From NCBI RefSeq assembly GCF_000733845.1, contig NZ_JPOI01000001.1:496001-560000 (forward strand): a stretch of DNA of 64,000 nt, read 5' to 3'. The stretch comes from Geobacillus vulcani PSS1 (GTDB lineage: Bacteria; Bacillota; Bacilli; Bacillales; Anoxybacillaceae). Below the pieces are notes generated by a model, which saw nothing but the letters and a program-made list of their open reading frames with translations, was not told where the DNA came from and ran no database searches. Both the position numbers and the translations under genes were made by a program. Below are positions 8,653 through 18,047 of this stretch, in pieces. How positions within the stretch are numbered: the stretch's first letter is position 1; every line of letters starts with the position of its first letter.

Positions 8653-9486
8653 CTAACGCTGCCGTCTTTTCCCTTCGCGCTCACAGTCAAACATGGCATT
8701 GAGTTCCCCACCTAAGACAAGAATCATGCCGGACAAATAAAACCAAACCATCAACACGATCATCCCGCCAAGGCTGCCATACATTGCCGTGTAATCGGCA
8801 AAGTTGTTGACATAATACGCGAACACCAGCGACGTCGCAATCCATCCGGCAGTGGCAAACAGCGCGCCGCGCACGACGTTGACGCAGCGAAGCGGTTTGT
8901 TTGGCGCGAAATAATAAAGGGCAGTAAAAACGGCAAACAATAACAGCGAACTCGTTGCCCAACGAAACGCGTTCCAAACATCCAAAAACTGTTGCGACAA
9001 CCCGAGAGCAGAGAACAAAAACAGCCCGATGATCCGCCCGAAAACCGGAAGCACGAGGGCGACGATAATGACAACGATCATGCCAAGCGTCAGCACGACC
9101 GACAAGCTGCGGGCCACCCAAAATGGGCGGTCTTCCTCCACATCATAGGCACGGTTGAACGCCCGCATAATGGCGCTCATGCCATTCGAAGCTGACCAAA
9201 TAGCAGCAATGATGCTGAACGACAACAATCCCCCATTTTGTTCATTCATGAGACGATAAACGTTCGTCTCGATGAGGTGAAGCGCCTCTTTCGGGGCGTA
9301 TTGCCGCACGAGTGCAAGCACATCTTCGTGCGGAATCGGCAAATACGCCAACAGTGTCATTAAAAACAGCAAAAACGGAAAGAGCGACAAAAGAAAGTAA
9401 TACGCCAATTCCGCCGACAAGCGCGGGATTTCATCTTCCGTAAAACGGCGGGCCAACTCACGGATGAACGCCAAATTCACGACCAT
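8653..9486 (-). CDS. yfkH: YihY/BrkB-family membrane protein (YfkH)
   Basis: 277 residues with six predicted membrane helices. Family motifs are the N-terminal DEIPRLSAELAYYFLLSLFPF, the central SNGMSAIMRAFNRAYDVEE and the final TAMYGSLGGMIVLMVWFYLSG. Once misannotated as ribonuclease BN, the family has no established catalytic activity. GGGAGGGCGGCCG precedes the ATG. The gene lies just downstream of yfkJ, 51 bp apart and on the same strand, so the two are likely cotranscribed. Confidence 0.9.
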   Translation of the reverse strand: MVVNLAFIRELARRFTEDEIPRLSAELAYYFLLSLFPFLLFLMTLLAYLPIPHEDVLALVRQYAPKEALHLIETNVYRLMNEQNGGLLSFSIIAAIWSASNGMSAIMRAFNRAYDVEEDRPFWVARSLSVVLTLGMIVVIIVALVLPVFGRIIGLFLFSALGLSQQFLDVWNAFRWATSSLLLFAVFTALYYFAPNKPLRCVNVVRGALFATAGWIATSLVFAYYVNNFADYTAMYGSLGGMIVLMVWFYLSGMILVLGGELNAMFDCEREGKRRQR

Positions 9487-9537
9487 CGGCCGCCCTCCCT
9501 CCCCGTTTTTCCCTAGACGGGTGTGCCGCTCTCAAAG

Positions 9538-10026
9538 TCATTTTGTTTCCTCCGCACCAAGTCGATGATCGCGGATGATTCTCTCAAGCAGATGCTCGCA
9601 CCCTGAGCGGACGAGGCGGTACACTTCGGCAAAATTCCCGGTATAATACGGATCAGGCACATCATCTTTTTCCCGATCGGGAACAAAGTCAAGCAACCGG
9701 GCAAGCACCGCCTTCGAACGGGAGCCAGCCAATCGGCGCAAATCGTTCAAGTTGGCTTCGTCCATGGCGATGATGTAATCAAACTCTTCCAAGTCACGGT
9801 GGCTCACTTGCCGGGCGCGGATGCCGGAGTAGTCGATCTTATTTTCCATCAAAATCCTTCTTGTCCCGGCATGCGGGGGCTCACCGACATGCCAGCTGCC
9901 TGTTCCCGCCGAATCAACGGCAATCAGACCGTCAAGCCCCCGCTCTTTCACCAAATGACGGAAGACTGCTTCCGCCATTGGCGAGCGACAAATATTTCCA
10001 AGACAAACAAACAGCACTTTAATCAT
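9538..10026 (-). CDS. yfkJ: Low-molecular-weight protein tyrosine phosphatase (YfkJ)
   Basis: 162 residues. The catalytic P-loop CLGNICRS lies at residues 8-15 and the general-acid DPYYTG motif is in the C-terminal third, both diagnostic of low-molecular-weight PTPs. By family it dephosphorylates phosphotyrosine (or phosphoarginine, as YwlE relatives do; the P-loop I here rather than T favours the tyrosine group, by inference). Start ATG 10026 follows AGAGGGGTGG. It is upstream of yfkH in the same orientation. Confidence 0.92.
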   Translation of the reverse strand: MIKVLFVCLGNICRSPMAEAVFRHLVKERGLDGLIAVDSAGTGSWHVGEPPHAGTRRILMENKIDYSGIRARQVSHRDLEEFDYIIAMDEANLNDLRRLAGSRSKAVLARLLDFVPDREKDDVPDPYYTGNFAEVYRLVRSGCEHLLERIIRDHRLGAEETK

Positions 10027-10371
10027 CCAAACAGCCACCCCTCTCTCTATGTCCACGGTGCTTTCCACCGTTAGTTTTCCTTCTTTCCTTTTCGTCTAGC
10101 CCTTTTTGGGACGGTGATGTAACGACAAAACAACTCCAGCGGGGGAGCTTGTGCGAATGGATCAACAACTCTTTCGCGCGTTCACGTCACGACAACCATT
10201 TTGAAGAAAACGCGGTGTTTCCCCAACCTTTTAGACTGGCACGATGCATGTGCACCTACATTTTACCACATCATTCGTTTTTCATCAGAAAAGCAAGCCA
10301 TGCAATCTCTCCCCATTCTTTCTGCACCTATGGTACAATACATAGTAACTTGCCATGAAAGGAGTAAACGA
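10027..10371. other. Intergenic region between divergent yfkJ and yfkK
   Basis: About 345 bp with no convincing coding sequence. A TACAAT -10-like box near 10334 with TATGG in front may drive yfkK; its -35 is poor. Nothing else stands out. Confidence 0.5.
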
Positions 10372-10596
10372 ATGGATTTATCAAAACGGTCGGCGGAAAA
10401 CGTCGCCTACATGATCGAACAGTTGAAGCAAAAGTTGAAAGTGCTGAACTTGGATGCCATCAAGCCGTCCCATTTTTCCGAGGAATGGTACGATGAATTA
10501 AGAGACATTTACGAGATGGTGATGAAACGCGAGACGTTCAGCCCAAGCGAAATGCAGGCAATTGTCGAAGAGCTTGGAAGTTTGCGCAAGACATAA
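10372..10596 (+). CDS. yfkK: DUF1128 protein YfkK
   Basis: 74 residues, soluble and predicted helical, with GAAAGGAGTAAACGA ahead of the ATG. The sequence ([21 protein letters not shown] N-terminus, [18 protein letters not shown]) fits DUF1128, found next to yfkJ in many Bacillaceae. Function unknown. Confidence 0.88.
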   Translation: MDLSKRSAENVAYMIEQLKQKLKVLNLDAIKPSHFSEEWYDELRDIYEMVMKRETFSPSEMQAIVEELGSLRKT

Positions 10597-10725
10597 CGTT
10601 CCTGTCTGCTCGCTGGAGAAGGCTGAGGAAAACAGCGATTTCTCCCAAATCATCGGCCTTCTAGACAGACAGATCCATCATCTCCCCATCCTAATATAAA
10701 AATAATTCCTATCGAATAACTTGGA

Positions 10726-10753
10726 TTGACATTGACGCTAATTGTGTTAAAAT
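10726..10753 (+). promoter_or_regulatory. Sigma-A type promoter of the sulfate assimilation operon
   Basis: A perfect TTGACA (10726-10731), a 16-bp spacer and TAAAAT (10748-10753) lie immediately before the riboswitch. Confidence 0.8.
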
Positions 10754-10777
10754 TTTAATCAATTACAAGTGATATTA

Positions 10778-10884
10778 CGCTGATCAAGAGCCAGGGAAGA
10801 ACTGGACCAATGAACTCCGGCACCTCGCCCATTGGCAAGGTGCCAATTCCAGCAATGGAGATGCATTTTGGAAGATGACAAGCG
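10778..10884 (+). ncRNA. SAM-I (S-box) riboswitch upstream of cysH
   Basis: The S-box core can be read in order: ATCAAGAG, GGACCAATGAACTCCGGCA, GGCAAGGTGCCAATTCC and GGAAGATGACAAGCG. The P1 helix can form between CGCT..TCA (10778-10786) and TGA..AGCG (10876-10884), and P3 between the CCGGCACC region and GGTGCC. S-boxes sense S-adenosylmethionine and shut transcription when sulfur amino acids are plentiful, which fits control of cysH-sat-cysC-sumT-sirB. Confidence 0.88.
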
Positions 10885-10923
10885 CCTCTTCTCCCGCCCT
10901 TTCCGAAATAGAAGGAGCGTTTT
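10882..10923 (+). terminator. Riboswitch expression-platform terminator
   Basis: GCGCCTCTTCT can pair imperfectly with AGAAGGAGCG, followed by TTTT. The 5' arm overlaps the 3' strand of P1, the arrangement expected for a transcription-terminating S-box. Confidence 0.65.
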
Positions 10924-11008
10924 GTCGCCGGGTTGCCGCTTATTGCATAGATATCCAACTAATGACGTTGATTTTCTTTGATTTATGATTTATAAGGAGG
11001 GGGAACCG

Positions 11009-11716
11009 ATGCTCACGTACGATCAATGGGAAACGGCGGAAAAACCGTCTTTTTCGCCCGATAATGAAACAAAAGGGGCGTTGGACGTCCTCAACTGGGC
11101 GTACCGCGAATACGGCGACGGAGTCGTATACGCGTGCAGCTTCGGCATCGAGGGGATCGTGCTCATTGACCTCATTTCCCAAGTCAAGCCGGATGCGGAA
11201 ATCGTCTTTTTGGACACCGGTCTGCATTTCCAAGAGACGTATGATACGATCGCAAAAGTGAAAGAGAAATATCCGGCGCTTCGCATCGTGATGAAACAGC
11301 CGCACCTAACATTGGAAGAACAAAAGGCGCGATTTGGCGACGAGCTTTGGAAACGGGACCCGAACAAATGCTGTGAGTTGCGGAAAGTTATTCCGCTGCG
11401 CGAGGTGCTGACCGGGGTGACGGCTTGGATTTCCGGCTTGCGCCGCGAACAATCGCCGACGCGTCGGCATGTTGAGTACATCAACAAAGACGACAAATTC
11501 CGTTCGATCAAAGTCTGTCCACTCATTCACTGGACGTGGAAGGATGTATGGAATTACGTGTATCAATACAACCTTCCTTACAATGTACTTCATGACCACG
11601 GCTACCCGAGCATCGGCTGTGCCCCGTGCACGGCGCCGGCTACAGACCCAAATGATTTGCGCTCCGGGCGCTGGGCAGGACAAGGGAAGACAGAATGCGG
11701 ACTCCATCTCGCTTAA
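11009..11716 (+). CDS. cysH: Phosphoadenylyl-sulfate (or adenylyl-sulfate) reductase
   Basis: 235 residues starting at ATG 11009, eight nt after AAGGAGGGGG. It has the CysH fold: [11 protein letters not shown] for nucleotide binding, the Cys pair [20 protein letters not shown], and a second Cys pair in [13 protein letters not shown], with ECGLH at the C-terminus. Two CC/CxxC pairs that ligate a [4Fe-4S] cluster are the mark of enzymes that can use APS as well as PAPS, as B. subtilis CysH does. First gene of the SAM-riboswitch operon. A 273-bp gap, where cysP lies in B. subtilis, follows. Confidence 0.93.
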   Translation: MLTYDQWETAEKPSFSPDNETKGALDVLNWAYREYGDGVVYACSFGIEGIVLIDLISQVKPDAEIVFLDTGLHFQETYDTIAKVKEKYPALRIVMKQPHLTLEEQKARFGDELWKRDPNKCCELRKVIPLREVLTGVTAWISGLRREQSPTRRHVEYINKDDKFRSIKVCPLIHWTWKDVWNYVYQYNLPYNVLHDHGYPSIGCAPCTAPATDPNDLRSGRWAGQGKTECGLHLA

Positions 11717-11989
11717 AGAGAAAAACGACATGCTCCTTTCATATCCTTTTCTTTGCCATGAACTATTGAGACGAGCGGCGCGGCGGCCTTGATGGACGCC
11801 GCTGATGAATCAGACGCCATTCCGATTCGTCAAGTTGCTGCTTTGACAGCGACATCTACCGGTCGTCACGATCTTGAGCGTCTGCTTGACGACGTTTGGC
11901 GTCATTAGCCTGTGACTGAAAAAGAGCGCTTGCCTCATGAACATGGCGGCGGCATTGAACAGCATCTATCAATCTAGGAGGTTATGAAC
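11717..11989 (+). other. Intergenic gap between cysH and sat, possible gene remnant
   Basis: No complete gene. A short open stretch near 11790-11907 reads like the C-terminal end of a protein (LERLLDDVWRH before a stop) without a start or ribosome binding site of its own. It could be a remnant of a gene once between cysH and sat, but I could not recognise the family. It ends with the sat ribosome binding site AGGAGG. Confidence 0.35.
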
Positions 11990-13150
11990 ATGAGCTTAAG
12001 CATCCCGCATGGCGGCACATTGATCAATCGTTGGAATCCGGACTATCCGCTTGATGAGGCGACCAAAACGATCGAGCTCTCCAAAGCCGAACTGAGCGAC
12101 TTGGAGCTGATCGGAACGGGCGCCTACAGCCCCCTCACCGGTTTTTTAACGAAAACGGATTACGACGCGGTTGTTGAAACAATGCGTCTTTCTAACGGCA
12201 CCGTCTGGAGCATTCCGATCACGCTGGCAGTGACGGAAGAGAAAGCAAAAGAGCTTTCCGTCGACGACAAAGCGAAACTTGTTTATGGCGGCGACGTCTA
12301 CGGCATCATTGACATTAAGGACATTTATCGCCCGGACAAAACGAAAGAGGCGAAACTTGTCTACAAAACGGATGAGCTTGCCCATCCAGGCGTGCGCAAG
12401 CTGTTTGAAAAGCCGGACGTATATGTCGGCGGGGAAATTACGCTTGTCAAACGGACCGATAAAGGCCCATTCGCTCCATTTTATTTCGACCCGGCCGAAA
12501 CGAGAAAAAAATTTGCCGAACTCGGCTGGAATACGGTTGTCGGCTTCCAAACGCGCAATCCGGTTCACCGCGCCCATGAATACATTCAAAAATGCGCGCT
12601 CGAAATCGTGGACGGCCTGTTTTTAAACCCGCTTGTCGGCGAAACGAAAGCGGACGACATTCCGGCTGACATCCGGATGGAAAGCTATCAAGTGCTGCTG
12701 GAAAACTATTACCCGAAAGACCGTGTGTTCCTTGGCGTCTTCCAAGCAGCCATGCGCTACGCCGGGCCGCGCGAAGCGATTTTCCATGCCATGGTGCGCA
12801 AAAACTTCGGCTGCACGCACTTTATCGTCGGCCGCGACCATGCCGGCGTCGGCAATTACTACGGCACATATGATGCGCAAAAAATCTTCTTGAACTTTAC
12901 GGCTGAAGAACTTGGGATTACGCCGCTCTTTTTCGAACATAGCTTTTATTGTACGAAATGCGAAGGGATGGCATCGACAAAAACGTGTCCGCATGACGCG
13001 AAATATCATGTGGTCCTTTCCGGCACGAAAGTTCGTGAAATGTTGCGCAACGGCCAAGTGCCGCCGAGCACGTTCAGCCGTCCGGAAGTGGCGGCCGTCT
13101 TGATCAAGGGGCTGCAAGAACGCGAGGCGGTTGCCCCGTCAGCGCGCTAA
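11990..13150 (+). CDS. sat: Sulfate adenylyltransferase
   Basis: 386 residues. ATP-sulfurylase motifs are clear: [17 protein letters not shown] (contains the HXXH-type site), VGRDHAGVG, and a C-terminal [17 protein letters not shown]ys cluster typical of the bacterial homo-oligomeric enzyme. It forms APS from sulfate and ATP. Two ATGs lie at 11984 and 11990; the second has the better spacing (8 nt) from AGGAGG. Confidence 0.95.
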   Translation: MSLSIPHGGTLINRWNPDYPLDEATKTIELSKAELSDLELIGTGAYSPLTGFLTKTDYDAVVETMRLSNGTVWSIPITLAVTEEKAKELSVDDKAKLVYGGDVYGIIDIKDIYRPDKTKEAKLVYKTDELAHPGVRKLFEKPDVYVGGEITLVKRTDKGPFAPFYFDPAETRKKFAELGWNTVVGFQTRNPVHRAHEYIQKCALEIVDGLFLNPLVGETKADDIPADIRMESYQVLLENYYPKDRVFLGVFQAAMRYAGPREAIFHAMVRKNFGCTHFIVGRDHAGVGNYYGTYDAQKIFLNFTAEELGITPLFFEHSFYCTKCEGMASTKTCPHDAKYHVVLSGTKVREMLRNGQVPPSTFSRPEVAAVLIKGLQEREAVAPSAR

Positions 13151-13162
13151 AGGAGGATCGCG

Positions 13163-13774
13163 ATGAGCACCAATATCGTTTGGCATCATACATCGGTGAC
13201 AAAAGAAGACCGACGCAAGCGCAACGGCCATCATAGCGCCATTCTTTGGTTCACCGGGCTGTCTGGCTCCGGCAAATCAACGGTGGCCAACGCCGTCTCC
13301 AGACGACTGTTTGAGCTCGGCATTCAGAATTACGTCTTAGACGGCGACAACATCCGCCACGGACTTAATAAAGACCTCGGCTTTTCCGCTGAAGACCGGG
13401 CGGAAAACATCCGACGCATCGGCGAAGTGGCGAAGCTGTTTGTCGACAGCGGCCAGTTTGTGCTGACGGCGTTCATCTCGCCGTTTGCCGAAGACCGTGC
13501 ACTCGTCCGGCGCATGGTTGAAGAAGATGAGTTTATCGAGATCTACGTCAACTGTCCGCTTGAAGAATGCGAAAAACGTGATCCAAAGGGACTGTATCAA
13601 AAAGCCCGCCGCGGGGAAATCCGTGAATTTACGGGCATCGATTCGCCGTACGAAGCGCCGGAGGCACCGGAGCTGACGATTGAAACACACCGTTACTCGG
13701 TCGAAGAATGCGCTGAACAAGTGCTCGACTATCTGCGTGAGCGTGGGCTGATCCCAGCTGCGAAAACAAAATGA
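13163..13774 (+). CDS. cysC: Adenylyl-sulfate kinase
   Basis: 203 residues. Walker [10 protein letters not shown] is near residue 33, followed by [17 protein letters not shown], the FISPF segment and [14 protein letters not shown], all typical of APS kinase. It phosphorylates APS to PAPS. AAAGGAGGATCGCG precedes ATG, 12 nt after the sat stop, so it is in the same transcript. Confidence 0.95.
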   Translation: MSTNIVWHHTSVTKEDRRKRNGHHSAILWFTGLSGSGKSTVANAVSRRLFELGIQNYVLDGDNIRHGLNKDLGFSAEDRAENIRRIGEVAKLFVDSGQFVLTAFISPFAEDRALVRRMVEEDEFIEIYVNCPLEECEKRDPKGLYQKARRGEIREFTGIDSPYEAPEAPELTIETHRYSVEECAEQVLDYLRERGLIPAAKTK

Positions 13775-13925
13775 TCTCTCGCCTCCTTCCGAAAAAAGAT
13801 GGAAGGTCATTTTACAAGGTCGTTTTCATGCCAAAGGCAGGCCATTTACAATAAAAGCAGCCGAACATCCATGGCGTTCCTTTTGGGCGGCTGATTGAAT
13901 CACGCAAGAAAGGGCTGAAACAACG

Positions 13926-14702
13926 ATGGGCAAAGTCTACCTTGTCGGCGCCGGCCCCGGCGATCCGGAACTCATTACCGTCAAAGGATTAAAATGCATC
14001 CAGCAGGCGGATGTCATTTTGTACGACCGCCTCATCAATGAAGAGTTGCTTTCATATGCCAATCCGGACGCCGAACTCATCTTTTGCGGCAAGCTGCCCG
14101 GCTTCCATGCCATGCAGCAGGAAACGATCAACCATGCGCTCGTCCGGCATGCCAAAAAAGGAAAAACGGTCGTCCGCTTAAAGGGCGGCGATCCGTTCGT
14201 GTTCGGGCGCGGCGGCGAAGAGGCCGAGGTGCTGGCCAAACATGGGATCGAATTTGAGATCGTTCCCGGCATCACCTCCGCCATCGCCGCAGCGGCGTAT
14301 GCCGGCATCCCGGTCACCCATCGCGAGTTCAGCTCAAGCGTCGCCTTTGTCACCGGGCATCGACGCAACGGAAGTTGTGACGAAATCAAATGGGAAAGCC
14401 TCGCCAAAGGCATCGACACGATCGCCATTTACATGGGGGTTCATCATTTGCCATCCATTTGCGGTCAGTTGATGAAATACGGCAAAGCACCGGAGACGCC
14501 GGCGGCGGTCATTGAGTGGGGAACGACAACCGCCCAACGCACGGTCACCGGCACGCTCGCGACGATTGCGGCGGTTGCCGCCAAGGAAAACATCGAAAAT
14601 CCAAGCATGATCATTATCGGAGAGGTCGTGCGGCTGCGGACCAACATTCAATGGTTCGAACGGTTGCTTGCGTCATCGGCAGCCGCTGGCGCAACATCGT
14701 GA
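13926..14702 (+). CDS. sumT: Uroporphyrinogen-III C-methyltransferase
   Basis: 258 residues. It opens with GKVYLVGAGPGDPELITVKG and carries LKGGDPFVFGRGGEE and VVPGITSAIA-like motifs, the standard SUMT SAM-binding loops. It makes precorrin-2 for siroheme, the cofactor of sulfite reductase, which explains its place behind the sulfate genes. The 150-bp gap from cysC has no strong terminator. Confidence 0.94.
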   Translation: MGKVYLVGAGPGDPELITVKGLKCIQQADVILYDRLINEELLSYANPDAELIFCGKLPGFHAMQQETINHALVRHAKKGKTVVRLKGGDPFVFGRGGEEAEVLAKHGIEFEIVPGITSAIAAAAYAGIPVTHREFSSSVAFVTGHRRNGSCDEIKWESLAKGIDTIAIYMGVHHLPSICGQLMKYGKAPETPAAVIEWGTTTAQRTVTGTLATIAAVAAKENIENPSMIIIGEVVRLRTNIQWFERLLASSAAAGATS

Positions 14703-14712
14703 GGCGATGGCC

Positions 14713-15459
14713 ATGGAAGCTGTTTTGTACGTCAGCCACGGCAGCCGTGTCGCCGAGGCACGCCAAGAGGCGGCCCGTTTCGTCGAACGTTGCCGGGAAG
14801 CCATCCATATCCCGATTCAAGAGCTATGCTTTGTCGAACTCGCGGAACCGGACATTGTCACCGGTGTTGACCGTTGTGTCGCCCAAGGGGCGACGCGCAT
14901 CATCGTGATTCCTTTGTTGCTTTTATCCGCTGGACATGCCAAGCACGACATTCCAGCGGCTTTGGATATCGCCAAACAGCGCTATCCTTCCGTCGAAATC
15001 ATCTTGGGCGCTCCATTCGGCGTCCATGAAACAATGATCGACATCATTATAGACCGGATCAGTGAACAGTCCGCGCCGCTTGACGGTGAATCGATGATCC
15101 TTCTTGTCGGCCGTGGGAGCAGCGATCCCGACACGAAACGCGACATGTCCGCCATCGCCTCACTTTTAAAGGAAAAAACAAACGTGCCGCACGTGGACGT
15201 TTGTTTTCTCGCCGCCATCCGCCCGGCGCTTGATGAAGGACTCAGGCGGGCTCATGGATCGGCGTATCGGCGTGTGTTTGTCGTCCCGTACTTATTGTTT
15301 ACCGGCGTTTTAATGAAAACAATCGAACGAAAGCTGCAAGGGTTTTCCGTTTCCGACAAGCAATGGCATTTATGCTCTTACTTAGGCTATCATCCTCGGC
15401 TTGTGCTGCTCATTCAACAACAAGTATTATCGCTGTCATCCGTAAAAAAAGGAGCTTGA
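14713..15459 (+). CDS. sirB: Sirohydrochlorin ferrochelatase
   Basis: 248 residues. CbiX-type fold with YVSHGSRVAEAR (catalytic His) near the start, PLLLLSAGHAKHDIP, and a second half with LVGRGSSDPDTKRD and PYLLFTGVL. It should insert iron into sirohydrochlorin. ATG 14713 is 8 nt from GAGG; ATG 14707 is only 2 nt away. It follows sumT by 10 bp and is closed by a terminator. Confidence 0.92.
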   Translation: MEAVLYVSHGSRVAEARQEAARFVERCREAIHIPIQELCFVELAEPDIVTGVDRCVAQGATRIIVIPLLLLSAGHAKHDIPAALDIAKQRYPSVEIILGAPFGVHETMIDIIIDRISEQSAPLDGESMILLVGRGSSDPDTKRDMSAIASLLKEKTNVPHVDVCFLAAIRPALDEGLRRAHGSAYRRVFVVPYLLFTGVLMKTIERKLQGFSVSDKQWHLCSYLGYHPRLVLLIQQQVLSLSSVKKGA

Positions 15460-15478
15460 ACCATCAAGCTCCTTTTTC
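15444..15478 (+). terminator. Intrinsic terminator ending the sulfate/siroheme operon
   Basis: AGGAGCTTGA pairs with TCAAGCTCCT, followed by TTTTC. The sirB stop codon is within the 5' arm. Confidence 0.88.
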
Positions 15479-15546
15479 ATGTACTTTCGACCTCATCTAT
15501 TATATGATAGAAGCAGGACAACCGTGATGAAGGAGGATTCATCTCC

Positions 15547-15831
15547 GTGAAAAGAGTTCATGTCATCGTGGAAGGGCGCGTACAAGGCGTCGGGTTTCGC
15601 TACTTCGTCCAACACGAAGCGCTAAAACGACAGCTGACCGGTTGGGTGAAAAACAATGATGACGGTACAGTGGAAATGGAAGCTCAGGGGAATGAAAGCG
15701 CTCTTCAACTCTTTTTGGACGCCATTGAAGCCGGGACGATGTTTGCCAAAGTCACCCGCATGCACGTCGAGCCGCGCGATGTCCGCCCCGATGAAAAACA
15801 ATTTCGCATTATGTACGGGAGCGGCTTTTGA
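15547..15831 (+). CDS. acyP: Acylphosphatase
   Basis: 94 residues with a GTG start behind GAAGGAGGATTCATCTCC. The signature EGRVQGVGFRYFV holds the catalytic Arg (R18 region) and GWVKNNDDGTVEMEAQG holds the catalytic Asn. It hydrolyses acyl phosphates. A separate AT-rich promoter-like stretch (TATTATATGATAG near 15500) precedes it. Confidence 0.93.
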   Translation: MKRVHVIVEGRVQGVGFRYFVQHEALKRQLTGWVKNNDDGTVEMEAQGNESALQLFLDAIEAGTMFAKVTRMHVEPRDVRPDEKQFRIMYGSGF

Positions 15832-15996
15832 CAACTAGGCTCACTCCCTCAAGCAGCGGCCTTTCCTTCTTTTTCAGCCATGGAATCAAAACAACGCCGG
15901 CCCGCTCGCCGAAATCCAACAGAACGGTGCCTTCCCTGCTTTTCTGGCCGCCAAACCAAACGCGGTGCTGCCTTTCCCGCGCTTCTCGCCGCTCGA

Positions 15997-16764
15997 TTAC
16001 GCCGGCCGCAAATGCGGCGCCGCATAGTAGAAACATGTCTCCAAAATGGCCATGTTCGCCTGCTCATTTTTTCGTCGCGCTTCACGGCAAAGAGGGTCAA
16101 ACATATCGACAGCGGATGGCGGATACTCACCACATACATCCACGCCGAGCACTTTTTTATGGAATAAGAGCAACCTCAGGCAGGCGAGCAGCCGAGATAG
16201 CGGAATCACCCCTTGATCCCAGTTCGTGATCGCGTCTTCGCGGCGAAGCGCGTCTTTATCGATGCTGATATAGATGCTTCCGGTCGGGATGGCCTCAATG
16301 AGCGCTTTCGGCCATTCATCATGATCATCAAATGGAAGAACAGTTATGTTCGGAGATAAACGGAGTTGATGTGAAGAAGCAGTTGGGCCAACAATAACGA
16401 CTTTTTGCAGCCGCGGATGCTTAAGTGCATAAGAGACCCATGAACCGCACGAAATGACATCCCCCACTCCTTCAGCATCCGTATGGCGGTCAAAAAGCAC
16501 AAGGGTAAACGGTTCGTTGATTTCTTTCAACAATAAATACGTGACGTAATGATAGTTGCCGTTGCCGATCAGCACCGCTCCGCGCTTCCGCCGCCGCTCA
16601 AGCCGCCGCTCAATTTCAGCAAGCGCTGCTTCGCTGCAATACAAATTCGTCTCCGGCACGTCGGCGAGATCAACCCATTCGTGCGGAAACTGAAACAGCC
16701 GCTTTTGCGGCCGGTACACGCCGTCAAAATTCAACACCGTGACACCATTGCCTTGAAACCCCAT
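15997..16764 (-). CDS. Arginase/ureohydrolase-fold protein of unknown substrate
   Basis: 255 residues. Metal-site-like motifs of the ureohydrolase fold are visible: LVLFDRHTD, SIYISIDKDAL and GVDVCGEYPPS. Compared with true arginases (DAHxD, SxDxDxxDP) the sites are altered (DRHTD; SIDKDALR; no clear DxDxxDP), so activity is uncertain. ATG 16764 is preferred over the in-frame TTG one codon upstream; AAAGGTGATG is the ribosome binding site. No functional partner adjoins it. Confidence 0.75.
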   Translation of the reverse strand: MGFQGNGVTVLNFDGVYRPQKRLFQFPHEWVDLADVPETNLYCSEAALAEIERRLERRRKRGAVLIGNGNYHYVTYLLLKEINEPFTLVLFDRHTDAEGVGDVISCGSWVSYALKHPRLQKVVIVGPTASSHQLRLSPNITVLPFDDHDEWPKALIEAIPTGSIYISIDKDALRREDAITNWDQGVIPLSRLLACLRLLLFHKKVLGVDVCGEYPPSAVDMFDPLCREARRKNEQANMAILETCFYYAAPHLRPA

Positions 16765-16930
16765 CAATCATCACCTTTCTTTCGTTGAATCAGCATTCAA
16801 CGCTTTGTAGGTGTGGATGAGTCCAAGATGTGTCTCTTTATTTATTATACAATAGAAGTCGAAATATTTCCGCTCACACGCCTCAGTCATGTACAATAAT
16901 AGAAAAACAAACCGCTAAGGAGGGAGCCGC

Positions 16931-17278
16931 TTGCAACCGATCGACACCGTTGCTGTGCAAGAGGCGCTGAATCGTTTTGCCAATCGCGACGTATATATTC
17001 ATTTGGAAACGACGAACGGAGCATACGCCTCCCATCATAACGAAGGCTTTTATTCCGTCGGCGCCTACATCCGCAACGCCTGCATCCGTTTTACCCGCGG
17101 CAAGATCACCGGCCCCGGGCCATACCGCGTCGGACTGAAGCTTGATCTTGGCTGGGTGTACGCCGAAGGGCTGACCCATTGGGAATGGACAGAAAAAGGA
17201 CAATTACTGTTGGCAGGCCATGATGATCAAGGGAAATTGGCCGTCGCCCTCGAACTAAGCGACGAACCGTTTGTGTAA
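16931..17278 (+). CDS. yojF: YojF-family protein (DUF1806)
   Basis: 115 residues, TTG start behind CTAAGGAGGGAGCCGC. The soluble beta-rich sequence (VYIHLETTNGAYASHH, GPYRVGLKLDLGWVYAEGL) matches DUF1806, which is paired with bshB2 in Bacillus. It ends 13 bp before bshB2, so they form one operon. Function unknown. Confidence 0.87.
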   Translation: MQPIDTVAVQEALNRFANRDVYIHLETTNGAYASHHNEGFYSVGAYIRNACIRFTRGKITGPGPYRVGLKLDLGWVYAEGLTHWEWTEKGQLLLAGHDDQGKLAVALELSDEPFV

Positions 17279-17291
17279 GGAGGGAGTTCCG

Positions 17292-17945
17292 TTGAACGAA
17301 CGACATGTGCTCGTTGTTTTTCCCCACCCGGACGATGAAGCGTTCGGCGTGTCGGGAACGATTGCCGAGCATGCGCAAAACGGCACGCCGGTGACGTACG
17401 CTTGCTTGACGCTTGGTGAAATGGGACGAAACATGGGCGTGCCCCCATTTGCCAACCGCGAAACGCTTCCGTTGATCCGCAAACAAGAGCTCGAGGAAGC
17501 GTGCCGCATTCTTGGAATTCGTGATTTGCGCCTGCTCGGCTATCGTGATAAGACGATCGAGTTTGAGGATGAAGAAGAGCTGGCGGACCGAATCGCCGCC
17601 ATCGCGGCGGAAACGAATCCATCGCTTGTCATTACGTTTTACCCCGGCTACAGCGTCCACCCCGACCATGATGCATGCGGGGCCGCTGTCATTCGCGCCT
17701 TAAAGCGCTGGCCGAAAGAAAAACGGCCAACCGTCCATTGCGTTGCGTTTGCGAAAAACTGCGAACAAGACCTCGGTCAGCCGGATGTCGTGCGTGATGT
17801 CAGCTCGGTGATCGACACGAAGCTGGCCGCCATTCGCGCGCACCGTTCGCAAACCGAAGGGCTGATGCAGGCGGCCTCCAAGCGCGGCGATGCGCTTGCC
17901 TGGCTCAAAACGGAACGGTTTTGGACGTATCGCTGGGATGATTAA
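17292..17945 (+). CDS. bshB2: Bacillithiol biosynthesis deacetylase BshB2
   Basis: 217 residues with a TTG start behind AAGGAGGGAGTTCCG. LmbE-like de-N-acetylase motifs: FPHPDDEAFG (zinc ligands HPDD), TLGEMG and YSVHPDHDACG. BshB2 (YojG) is the second GlcNAc-malate deacetylase of bacillithiol synthesis or mycothiol-S-conjugate-amidase-like. Cotranscribed with yojF and followed by a terminator. Confidence 0.9.
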   Translation: MNERHVLVVFPHPDDEAFGVSGTIAEHAQNGTPVTYACLTLGEMGRNMGVPPFANRETLPLIRKQELEEACRILGIRDLRLLGYRDKTIEFEDEEELADRIAAIAAETNPSLVITFYPGYSVHPDHDACGAAVIRALKRWPKEKRPTVHCVAFAKNCEQDLGQPDVVRDVSSVIDTKLAAIRAHRSQTEGLMQAASKRGDALAWLKTERFWTYRWDD

Positions 17946-17965
17946 CCAACCCAACATGCCTTGGG

Positions 17966-17998
17966 CAAGGTGTCCGTTCGACTTGGACACCTTGTTCC
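17966..17998 (+). terminator. Terminator after bshB2
   Basis: CAAGGTGTCC pairs with GGACACCTTG around GTTCGACTT, followed by TTCCC. The U-run is weak. Confidence 0.65.
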
Positions 17999-18047
17999 CG
18001 CATTAGCCGAACCTCCGACGAGCCGCTTATCAACTTCAGTTGTAGGG

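Noticed and set aside
8447..8656. 69-codon ORF between the small protein gene and yfkH
   Set aside because: No ribosome binding site, odd composition (Phe/Pro/Leu-rich) and overlap with the end of yfkH.
10149..10358. 69-codon ORF in the yfkJ-yfkK gap
   Set aside because: His/Phe/Ser-rich, overlaps the yfkK promoter area and lacks a ribosome binding site.
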